Source of the DNA: Undaria pinnatifida
Lineage: Eukaryota > Sar > Phaeophyceae > Laminariales > Alariaceae
NCBI GenBank assembly: GCA_012845835.1
Contig: JABAKD010000017.1
Span: 3,161,001 to 3,225,000, forward strand
Reading direction: 5' to 3'
Length of the DNA stretch: 64,000 nt
A program made the position numbers and the translations under genes. The notes under the pieces are model-generated. The model did not search any database, had not been told where the DNA came from, and was given only the letters and a program-made list of their open reading frames with translations. Position 1 is the stretch's first letter; the number at the start of each line of letters is the position of its first letter. Positions 52,468 through 62,400 of the stretch are shown piece by piece.

Positions 52468-52534
52468 GTTGCAGGGTCTCGACGACACATTCTACACCGT
52501 AGAGTTGCAACCGTTTTTGTCTCTTGCTGCAAAG
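52468..52534 (+). CDS. Candidate orphan exon
   Basis: Between an acceptor GATCACAG and a donor GTAACT, one frame reads LQGLDDTFYTVELQPFLSLAAK. It begins with one split-codon base and ends in phase 0. It lies 2.8 kb past the protease stop and could belong to a 3' extension, another gene, or nothing. No partner exon was found. Confidence 0.2.
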
Positions 52535-52620
52535 GTAACTCACTCTCTAGGAGAGCTTAAGAAATTATTACCTTCTTATCCAAAACAATCGATTTGTATC
52601 GAGAAAAATATATAACAGCT

Positions 52621-52893
52621 GAGTCGTTCCACACGGTGGTAGCCCGCCCAACTTTTCTTCAACGAAACCGTCGGTTTCAAAACCAGCTCGGCCGGTCGAC
52701 GAGTGTCCCCCGAAACACGGTGTTTCTCGACACGCCGACGCGTCATCGATCGATAGACCTTTCTTTGCATACACAAGAAAAATGCGTGGATACTTTCCTT
52801 TCAAAATGGTATCCTTCCTCGTTGTGTCGAGCAGTCCTGAAGAAGCGTTCGTCGAAGAGAACCGCTGTTTTTTGGCGGGGGGGGGAATAAGTG
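52621..52893 (-). mobile_element. Family C element
   Basis: GAGTCGTTCCACGGTGG at left. Right end decayed. Confidence 0.7.
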
Positions 52894-53307
52894 TGAGTCT
52901 CTGCTTGAGGACTTCTATACCGTTCTAAGGCAAAAAAAACTGAGATTGGGAGAAAAAACACGCGCAACCCTATACGAACACACAACAATCTCATGTCTCT
53001 TAGGAATAATAACACGAAAAAAAGGCCAAAAAAAAGAAAAGAAAAAGAAAAAAAAACATATCATCAAATAAAAGGAAATTCCGACGATGTGGTGGTGGGT
53101 TAACGAGAGTCCCGAAATATAATTCAGAAAATGCTTTGGCGCGATAAAAAAAGGGGTGAGCTATCTCTATATCACATACATAGAACGCGTACCTCTCGTT
53201 TTTTTTCTTCTCGGTATGACAGATTTGTGGGACGAGGTACACTATATAGACCTATATATAGAGAGATTACTTCAAGCCAAGAGCCCAGCTGCTGAAAAGG
53301 CGGGGGC

Positions 53308-53595
53308 GACGCGTGCTTACGATAGAGAGAGGGTGGTGCACCACGTTTTTTCTTAGTTTTTTTCTCAGTTTGGCCTCTCCTGAAAACTGTTTTTGGATTG
53401 TTGTAGGGAAACTAGAACAACAGCCACTATACCGCATGAAAAATCCCATGGCCTGGGTACTGTATACAACGAGAGAATCAACCCAGAAAAAAATGCCAAC
53501 CTTCGACGATTTGGGGCTAAGGCGAGCCCCGTCATTCAGTGAACCGTTTCAGACGAAAGGTGCGAACTGCGCCTCTATCGTAGCACGTACGCGTC
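53308..53595 (-). mobile_element. Family A element, TSD GGGC
   Basis: 288 bp. GGGC at 53304-53307 and 53596-53599. Contains the family's AAAAATCCCATGGCC and CCCCGTCATTCAG landmarks. Confidence 0.88.
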
Positions 53596-53899
53596 GGGCA
53601 CAGATTCACCGCAGACTTGGACGACCAAGGCTGCCGTAGGGACTCAGGCTACGATTGGGGGGGGGGGGGGGGTCGGGTCCCTTTTTAAGGGCTTTTTCTT
53701 TCAGTGGCCCGGAGTCAGTCGCGCGAGTGACAGCCCCCCTGTTCCTTTGCGGCCTTGCTGCTTCGGTGCTATTCTGATTTCGCGATATGAACCCGCAACG
53801 CAATAATTAGCCGCGCTGCGCCAAATCACATCGCGTAAAGAGAGCAAGGCTACCGTAGGGGGTTCCCTCCCATTTTTCATGTACCTGGTGTTCACTATC

Positions 53900-54328
53900 G
53901 TACTATCATACCATCATACTATCATGCTATCGTACTATCGTACTATCATACTGTCATGCTACCATACTATCATGCTATCATACTATCATGCTATCATACT
54001 GTCATGCTATCATGCTACCATACTATCATATTATCATACCATCATACCATCATACTATCAAACTATCATACTATCATACTATCATACTATCATACTATCA
54101 TACTATCATGCTATCATACTATCATACTATCATACTATCATGCTATCATGCTATCGTACTATCATATTATCATACTATCATACTATCAACCTATCACACT
54201 ATCATACTATCATTATATCATAATATCATACTATCATACTATCATAATATCGTATTATCATACTATCATACTATCATACTATCATACTATCATACTATCA
54301 TACTGTCATACTATCATACTATCATACC
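53900..54328. repeat. 8-bp satellite (CATACTAT)n
   Basis: About 53 units with CATGCTAT and CATATTAT variants. Because 8 is not a multiple of 3, all three + frames stay open with the same Tyr/His/Ile-rich repeat; these are not genes. Confidence 0.95.
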
Positions 54329-54863
54329 CGCACGAGTGACTCTGTACTCTCACTGACCAAAACACGTTAGGCGGGTTAGATTCAGCGCAACCTAGCTAAC
54401 CATCCCATCGCGGATTCATTTCGAACAATCAAAACAGCATTGCGTGAAAGCCTATGACAGCGCAAGGAACAGGGGGGGGGGGGGTCACACGCGCGAGTGA
54501 CCCCGAGCCACTGAAAAAAAAAGTGGCCAAAAGGGGGTAACTCACCCCCCCTAGGCACCGTACCTTTTTGGTCTAAAGTATTTTCGTCAGTGATACCTCA
54601 AATATATTAGTGAAAAAAGGGGGTACCCACACTACCGAAGCCTTGTGTCTGGGGGGGGGGGTGCCCCCATTTTTTCACTAACACCATGGTAACCATGGTA
54701 GATTTTGAGCCACTCGCGCGAGTGACTCCCGGTACCCTCTCTCACGGACAAAGATACTCTCTCTGGACGAGGCGTGTTTTTTCGGCGCAGCTTTTTCGTG
54801 GATTACAAATTCCATTTTTTGCGGATTGATATCGTCAGCGTTTGAAACATCAAGAAAACTTAG

Positions 54864-55116
54864 GAGTCGTTCCACGGTAGCCCCGCCAGCATTTCTTTAA
54901 CGAAATCGCCGGTTTTGGAACCAGCGCTCTCCCGGCGATATCTCCTGAAAGACGGTGAACCTTGCCATCCCGACGGTCATCGATCGATAGTTCTTTGCAT
55001 ACAAGAAAGTCATGAAGATTACGTTTTCATGACCACTCTTCCTTGTGCCGAGAAGTCGTGAAACCTTCGTTAAAGAAAATCGCTAGTTTGGAGGGGGGGC
55101 TATCGTAGAATCAGTC
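54864..55116 (-). mobile_element. Family C element, TSD TTAG
   Basis: 253 bp. TTAG at 54860-54863 and 55117-55120. Confidence 0.9.
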
Positions 55117-56802
55117 TTAGGTCGACCGCAAGCAACAGAGCGGGGCTACTCCTATCGCGCGAGTGAACCCGAGCCACTGCAAGAACCCCCTCCCCCCCCC
55201 CCCCCCCCCCCGAAAATAGAAGAGAGATCCCCCCCCCCTACCGTAGCCCGAGTTGGACCCAAGGTGAGTTTTGCCCTTATGACCCCAAAAAAGAGAGAAT
55301 GGATCCGCAGAGAGAACCTGTGCTGGCAAAACGCATACATGTTTTTCCCCCTCTGGCGTAAAACATGGTGAACCAATGAACAGATACGTGTGCTGGCCTT
55401 GCAGTAACCAAGTCACAGGATGACGGAAGCCCCCCTGCAATCAACCAATGCAGTGTGTCGTACCATGGATTGATGGCGTCGAAAACTTTTGTAACTAGCA
55501 ACAAGAAATAAAACGTGCGCGCACATCGTCACCCTATTTTTGCGTGTAACATAATGTTTGATTCCAAGGCACGTTGTCCCATACTCCGATTATGGCACAT
55601 ATCCAACTTTTTTTTTTGTTTCTGAATGACCGGCCTCCTTAACCCATTGCCGTCGGAATGTCGTTGCCGTTTTTTTTCCAACCCGAACGTGTTTCGTATA
55701 CCCATTAAGTCATTGTGTCGAAATATGTTTTGCTGTATACTGCGTGGTCGTCACGGGACATCCGGGATATATCCCCAGTTTTCCGTCTTAATTTAATTTG
55801 CATCTTGATATGGTAAAACGGATATCATACCACTGTTGCTTGCTCTGAGATCATCGCGCACAGTAGGTCGGTCTGTGGTCAAAGGTTTCCCCGCGGCCGT
55901 GGGGGTCAGCAGTCGGTCCGTGGTCAAGGGTCTGTCCACGTCTGCGGGTCGCCGGTCGGACGTCGGGTTTTGACTGCCGTGTAGGGTCTGTCTCCTCGGT
56001 GTGTGGGCGGCCGGGTAGTCCATGTTTTCTCTGGCGACACCTCCTCTTTGTCGGGCGATCATCTCACAATTTGATATTGACCAAACCCGATCAGTTCCCA
56101 ATACATACGTAGGGGTCATGGTGATATTGTTCATCAGGGTGAACTTTTGTTTTTCCCAAAATCGGAATTTTTGGGAGAGGTAATGATGGGACACCTCTAC
56201 CGTAGCAAGCGTCAGCTAGGGGAGCTGTTACGACGGTGCGGTTGGACCGATGTAGGGTTTTCAGTGAGAGCGCAGTGGGATTTGGGAAAGGGGCTGAGGG
56301 AATGGCAAACTTGCCACGGCGGAAAAACAGGATTGCGTGCATCGATGCGGGACACAAGGCACTCTCTCCCCTTGTCGAACACTTGGATCTATTTCCTGAC
56401 CTGATGCTTCCTCAGGCCTTCGCTTCGACTAGTGGGGCAAAGGGGTGCCGACTGACCCGGTGGAGATATTAATAGGATGGCGTCAAGGGGTTGCACGGAC
56501 TTGCGTGAGGGGTGTGCGCGATGAGGTTGGAGATATTGCTCGAGATCACAGGTGTCTCAAGAGGGTCGCGTCGACGGCGCTAGCGTGGGTGTGCGGGTTT
56601 CCGGTACATTTTAACCGTGTCGTGAATAATAAGGCCTAGAGAGAACAACCAGAGTGTGAAGATGGGTCAGCACAAGCAGGAGAGATAATGAAGATGAGCT
56701 TATGAGCGCTTATGCGCGATTAGACCAACAAACACCTGGTGTCGCAGCAGTAGATCAGCCGAAGACGATAGAAGGGTGGGTAAAGCAACATGTCAAATAT
56801 TG

Positions 56803-56988
56803 ACATACATCCATGATTTATGCTGGAGGCGTCGGTCTGTTTCTCTGTAATCATAACATTCCAGGAATCTACCAGCAGCATCTGCTGGCCTGACACATAT
56901 CCATGATTTTACGCCGCGGAGACATTGGTCTATTTCTCTGTAATCTTAAAAGACATTCCAGGCGTTCACCAGCAGCATCTACCGGCCC
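56803..56988. repeat. Tandem duplication of about 90 bp
   Basis: Two units share ATCCATGATTTTA-like text, TCTGTTTCTCTGTAATC, ACATTCCAGG and ACCAGCAGCATCT. Confidence 0.85.
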
Positions 56989-57796
56989 GCCGTTCGAAAA
57001 AAACAGCAAATTCCAAGTCAACTGTTGACCTATAAATTCGAAGCATTACTAAACGTGATATTTTATTACAAGGGGGCGCGGGCATGCATCTCTCGACCGG
57101 CCCCCCTCCCATGGATGTATTGTCGGCAGTGGCAGGAGGCATCATACATGAAAAAAAAAATCTCCGTTTGCCACGGAGGGCAAAGAAACGCATCCTTCTC
57201 TATATCTGCCATGCGCGGCAAAAAAAACACCACTCTTCCTTGGTTTGTGCCTGGGGCGGAAACAAAGCTCTAATGGACAGGCGCTACTTTGCGTAAGACC
57301 ACGAAGAAATTTACTAGCGACGCCCCACCCCCGCCTCTCGACCTGCCCGCGCTTTTCTTGCCCGTCGCGAAATATGGTTTCCGGGGCCTCAAAAGAAGCC
57401 ACACACGACAAAACGGTACACTACTTGCGTGCATGTGGAGGCCTCCTTGTCTTGCCAGCTTGAGTGTTAGATAAAAAAAAAAACATGCAGGGGGCGGACG
57501 GACTGTTGTTCGGCCCCCTGTACGCGGAGGCCTTACCTACGAGCGGACGGTAGTTTCCCCGCCGGCAGCGTGTGCTTCTTGTGCTTCGTTGCAATGCAGA
57601 GCACAGAGTGGTATCGATCTATACTGTTGTAACGACTCCAACATTGCTACTGCTACAGGTAATGAGATGACCTGCATCCAACAAAAAAAACATAAACTAC
57701 GCCTGCTGTACCCTCACTCCCCGGCAGCCCCGCTACACTATCTGACCCCGTATGGCCTAGCAGATAGCCACGGGCGTTCGTGCGCATACAATTAGC

Positions 57797-57905
57797 AGAT
57801 ACGCAGGCCGGCCGGCAGGCAGGCCGGCAGGCAGGCAGGCCGGCAGGCAGGCACACAGGCAGGCAGGCACGCAGGCAGGCAGGCACGCAGGCAAGCACGC
57901 AGACG
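57797..57905. repeat. GGCA/GGCC tetranucleotide repeat
   Basis: A long run of CAGG and CCGG units. Open in several frames as Ala/Cys/Pro or Gly/Arg/Gln repeats, which I treat as artefacts. Confidence 0.95.
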
Positions 57906-59237
57906 CACACCCCAAGGAAAAAAAAAAAACGCGTGATCCCAAACAAATTGTTCATCATTAAGCTAGGGACTAAATGATTGAGCGACGACACGCTGTATAG
58001 TAAACGCGCGCGTCTTCACTCGAAACGGTGCGACATATTTCTCAAAAAACAAGCAGTAGGACACCGCAAAAAAGACAAATGTTTTGAGCTGTCCACTCCA
58101 GTCTACCCCCGGATATGTGGTAGCCATCAAAGCAAAAGAAAGGCCGGAAGCCTTAAGTCTGTCAGGTCCGCCTCAGACCGCAGGACCAGCCCAAAAAAAA
58201 ACGGAGAAAAAATCTGACCCGTTTTCGGCATCAATCCGGCACCCTCCGCCGTTTTCCCTCCACCCAAACCCTGGCTTCGGAAGCAAGAGGCACATGAAAA
58301 AAAAATCCTCGCAGACACTCAAGACCCCTCCTCGCCTCAAAAAATGGATTTAGAACAAAAAACAAGAGGCACCGGAAAAAACAAATGAGGCAATAAAACA
58401 TCAAGATAAGCGACGCAAGCTCGCCTGCTGGATTCGCCCTTGTCGCCCTTCGTTTCGGTCCCCGAACGGCGACGTTTCGAAAACCACGAAGCGAACCCCA
58501 AATAAATCTCCGAAAATAAAACAACTAAAGGAAAAAACAAATGTAATCCTAGTCAGCTAAAGGTAGGCAGCGAAGCCCCCTAAACACGCTCATGATACCA
58601 CCGTCTCTCTTTCGGCCACACGATACACCTACAACAAACCACGCGGGTATACGCTACGTCGGTCTTGCCCCCCCCCCCCCCCCCTAGCGCTTAGGACAGA
58701 CTCCACTACACCCCCTATTTTCGAGGCGGCCACAGCACGCCCTACGGCTCCAATAAATATGGGGGAGGGGGGGCGATCTCAACGACTGCTATGGCCGAGT
58801 TGACCCTACCGCAACGGCGGGGATCCGATTGAAGCCCCTTTTCAGCTGTGCCGCAGTTTTCGGCCGCGAAAAAACAAGAGCGAAAAAAATATTTTTTATA
58901 TATGTTTCACAGTGGTGGAGGCGTTTATTTAGTACCGAAACGTAAATGCATTGCTGCCGTAGGTAAGCTCGAGGCTTCCCCCCCCCGCTCGAACAACGAA
59001 GTCAATTTTTTCCTACGCGTGGGATCCCGATTGAAATATCACGCCCAGCCAACAAGTGTCACGCCTTGAAAAAATAGCTGATTGGCTGGAGTGAGTACGG
59101 ACATAGCCTATTGGCGGCACGGTGTTACAATGATTATTACGAGGCGTCTCAAGATGCTGGGATGTCGGGGACGCGTCCTACCCCCCCCCCCCCTCCCCCC
59201 GAGACCCAGGGTATCTCAGCCACCAAAAAAATGTTAA

Positions 59238-59486
59238 CTACTTGCTACCCGAAACCTGAGACGCTTTGGCTCTCCTGGTGATGAACACCGCGGCGAGGAG
59301 GGATAAGCACAGCACGCCCAGCACGGTCATGATGCCGATTGCGTAGCCGGGCACGTCGTTGTCGTCGCTGTCTCTGTTTTCGCACACGGCTGCTTCGAGC
59401 GTCGCGTTGTTGTCGGTGAGGAAGCCGCGCATGAAAGTGATCTGGTAGTTCTGGGTGTTGATGATGTCCCTCAGCACGGCCGCCAC
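59238..59486 (-). CDS. DUF305 gene: last exon with transmembrane helix
   Basis: It starts after a CAG acceptor and runs 82 codons to a TAG at 59238-59240. It carries the second DUF305 helix (DIINTQNYQITFMR), the linker CENRDSDDNDVPGY, a 20-residue hydrophobic span and the cytosolic tail TRRAKASQVSGSK. Confidence 0.85.
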   Translation of the reverse strand: MAAVLRDIINTQNYQITFMRGFLTDNNATLEAAVCENRDSDDNDVPGYAIGIMTVLGVLCLSLLAAVFITRRAKASQVSGSK

Positions 59487-62400
59487 CTGAACGTCGGAAA
59501 ACGCGAGACACAAAATGGAAGGCATTTTTGCCGGGGATGGAGGGGGGGGTGGGGGGGGGACGTACTCATTTGCTGCTAGCCCCAGCTATTTGGCCATTCG
59601 CCACGCATCCCTTTCGAGACGGAGCACCGTTCCTACTCCTAATAGAGACACCTCCAACATTTGGGCGCTCATTAGGCTTCTTCAATCTATCACACAGAAA
59701 CTGCTTGCTTATCCTATCCCCGTCCGGTTTCGCCGTCTGTGACTACCATCTACCTCCTAGGATAGCGATCGTTTTCTCGCTACTCTCTAGTCTACTACCA
59801 AACGCTTCCATGTCACATACGTCTAATTTCCTCGTCTCCTCCTCCAACGCATTCCGTTGCTCCTTGTATATTTCACATTCTCCTCCTCTGTGAGTCCTAC
59901 TCTATTGTTGAGCCACACGGGCACATATGTGCACCCACGTCCTCCTCCTCCTCCCGACTACTGTTGTGTACGAATCTCCTTCCTCCCTTTGGCAAGTTCA
60001 GGTCCCCTACACAAAATCGCAGCTTCAGATTTTTCGCGTAGTCCATTGGGCCGTGCAAACACGTTTTTCATCCCAGTACCTTGCCTCAACCCCTCGTATA
60101 TCTCTGCCGGTCGCCCCGGTGGCGTATCAGGTTATCCTCGAGCCTGGTATAGGTCGGTTTCGTGAGTTCGAGCCCCGCCGAGTGCATACTCGTATAAATT
60201 CGTTGAGACTTTTTCTTGTGCACAAATTGACTGGCGGAAAGCGCGAGAGCGTGAGTTATAGCAACACTCGATGAAAAATCGACGAGCAGTGGGATTGCTG
60301 AACCCTATGCGCGATAAAAAGTGAAGGCAAGAACCGGGGGGTAGAAGGGACGACACCTGTGACCACGGCTTGTCCAGAAGCTGTAAAGTAAAAGTGTGAG
60401 AAAAAAAACAACAGAACAAGACAAATATCTCTAAGTTCTTCTCCTCTTTCACCTTATTTCTTACCGCTAGCCTTTCCCTTTCTTCTATCCTTTCTTTTAC
60501 TTTTGTCTTGTACCCGGCAAACTTCTCTATGGACGGCACCTCTTCTCAGTCTCCTGAACCTTTCCATATTTTCTCGGCTACGTTATCCCATCTTCCAGGG
60601 AGACGGGGATTGGGGGGGGGGGGGGGGGGGGGCGTTAGCCTCACTCCAACAGCCTGCAGCATTCCACTCTCATGCCATGGCCAGAGAGTAAGATACCGTA
60701 CCTAGGCCATAAACATCGAAAACAAGCACCAAAAACACCAAAAAACCGCATTGTGGCGATAACGGGAGTGGGGGGGGCGGGGGCGGGGGGGGGGTACTCA
60801 TTTCATGCATAGCCGTAGTCGTATGACCATAGACCCTCGCATCTCTACTATGCCGGGGCCGGAGCACGTCGGGTTTTCACCGACCAGCCAGGCATCGCGT
60901 GCACGAAGCGCGAAGCGCCGTGAGGTGTTCGGGAGAGCGGGTGGACGGAGGGGAGTCTCGCTTCCAACAGCTTGCAGAACTTCACTCTAACATGCCACGA
61001 CCACAACTCTAGGATACGGCCGCCAAGAAGCTAGAGCCGTCAAAAACGAGAACAACAAACAGCACAACACCACCGTCACACACCGCTGGGAGCGTCGGCA
61101 CGAGAGTAACCTATTCCCACAAGGAACACGTTGACGATAAGAACACCCCGTTAATCCTACGCACGGCGCTGCGACGACCACCGAAAACACCTTACGACAA
61201 GAACGCCTCATTATCCTCACTCATCGCGCTTGTTTTTCCACTAGCATTTGAACCGGTGAGCTCGCATGCCGTCTGGCCTCCAAAAATCACATTCTCTCGT
61301 GTTTTTCGTGCGTGTTCGCTTGTGCGTGGTACAGGTTTCGTTTGTGCGCGTCTGAAAATTGACACTATGTTCGGGCCCGTTCCGTGCAGCTCCGCCGCCA
61401 CCTCCTCCAGCTTTGCTCGTTTGTGCGACCAAACGCACCGTACCAGGTGTATATATATACACAAATTACGTAAAAAAATGCAGGTCTCGCAGAAAACACT
61501 TCATAAACATTATTATTACTACATCGGCCGTGAGTTCGGCAGTTTTAGGGTCGATGCTCATCTTTGCAAGCTGCGTGACACACACCGGCCGCTCCTTTTT
61601 ACAGCACGCAATGTCCTCTGAGTGTGTTATGACTCCTGTGACACATAGACTATGCATATTGCCAGGGTGATCCACCAAAAACAAAAAGTGATCAACGGTA
61701 GTCATGGTAGGTACCACACGTGCAGAAAATATTTCGGACGTCGGACAGATCATCTACATCCCCACAAGGTGATCTGGATATTTCAAGAATATCTGCACGG
61801 TCTAGCTCCTGTTGCCGGGCCGAAGCCGTACGACCTTGCACGATCTAGCACGCGCTTCCATGTTTGGATCTGTGTTCCACATGCACACAGACCCCGAACA
61901 TCTTATAGCGGTAGCTACAGGATCTACCTACTGTAAATGATCTAGATGATCTACAATGCAGATCGTCATCTGCCAGAGGTATTTTTTTTTTTGTATGGAA
62001 ATCGTGATGAAAACAAAACGCCAATTTTTCACCTCCTCGTCCAACTCCTCGTCATCCCCGGGGTTGGTGAGCAGTACCCTGGCCATGTTGACGGCGTTCT
62101 CGTGGTGGGGGATCATCTGGTGCATGAAGGCCACGGTGTTGCTCACGTCCACCTCCTGCATTACAGTATCACACATCAGTCCAGGGTTTCGACCGAGAGG
62201 GCATCAGGAACGGGGGTTGGGGGAGGGGTACTCAGTTTGTGCATGGCCGTAGACGTATGACCATAGTCCCACGCATCCCTACTATGCCGGGAGGGAGCAC
62301 GTCGGGTGTTCACCGACCAGCGCGGGGGAAGGGGGGGGGGGGGGGGGGGGGGCACCCACCGTATATGTCGTGATGAGGGATCATGTGGTGGATGAGGGCT

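Larger units (their letters stand above)
49694..59237. other. Intergenic repeat field between the two genes
   Basis: The two genes converge here, 3' end to 3' end. The gap holds four family C copies between 50.9 and 52.9 kb, family A copies, an 8-bp satellite, family B fragments and G/C runs. From 55.3 to 59.2 kb it is mostly unique-looking sequence with short open frames in several phases, none of which I can support as a gene. Confidence 0.5.

Noticed and set aside
53879-54356. Three overlapping + strand reading frames of 114-127 codons
   Set aside because: They are the 8-bp satellite read in three phases.
57653-57991. Cys/Pro/Ala-rich frame of 112 codons
   Set aside because: It is the GGCA/GGCC tetranucleotide array.
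60106-60190. A tRNA gene
   Set aside because: The A and B boxes are present, but there is no acceptor stem, the T-stem pairs poorly, and the same sequence recurs as the head of a dispersed repeat.
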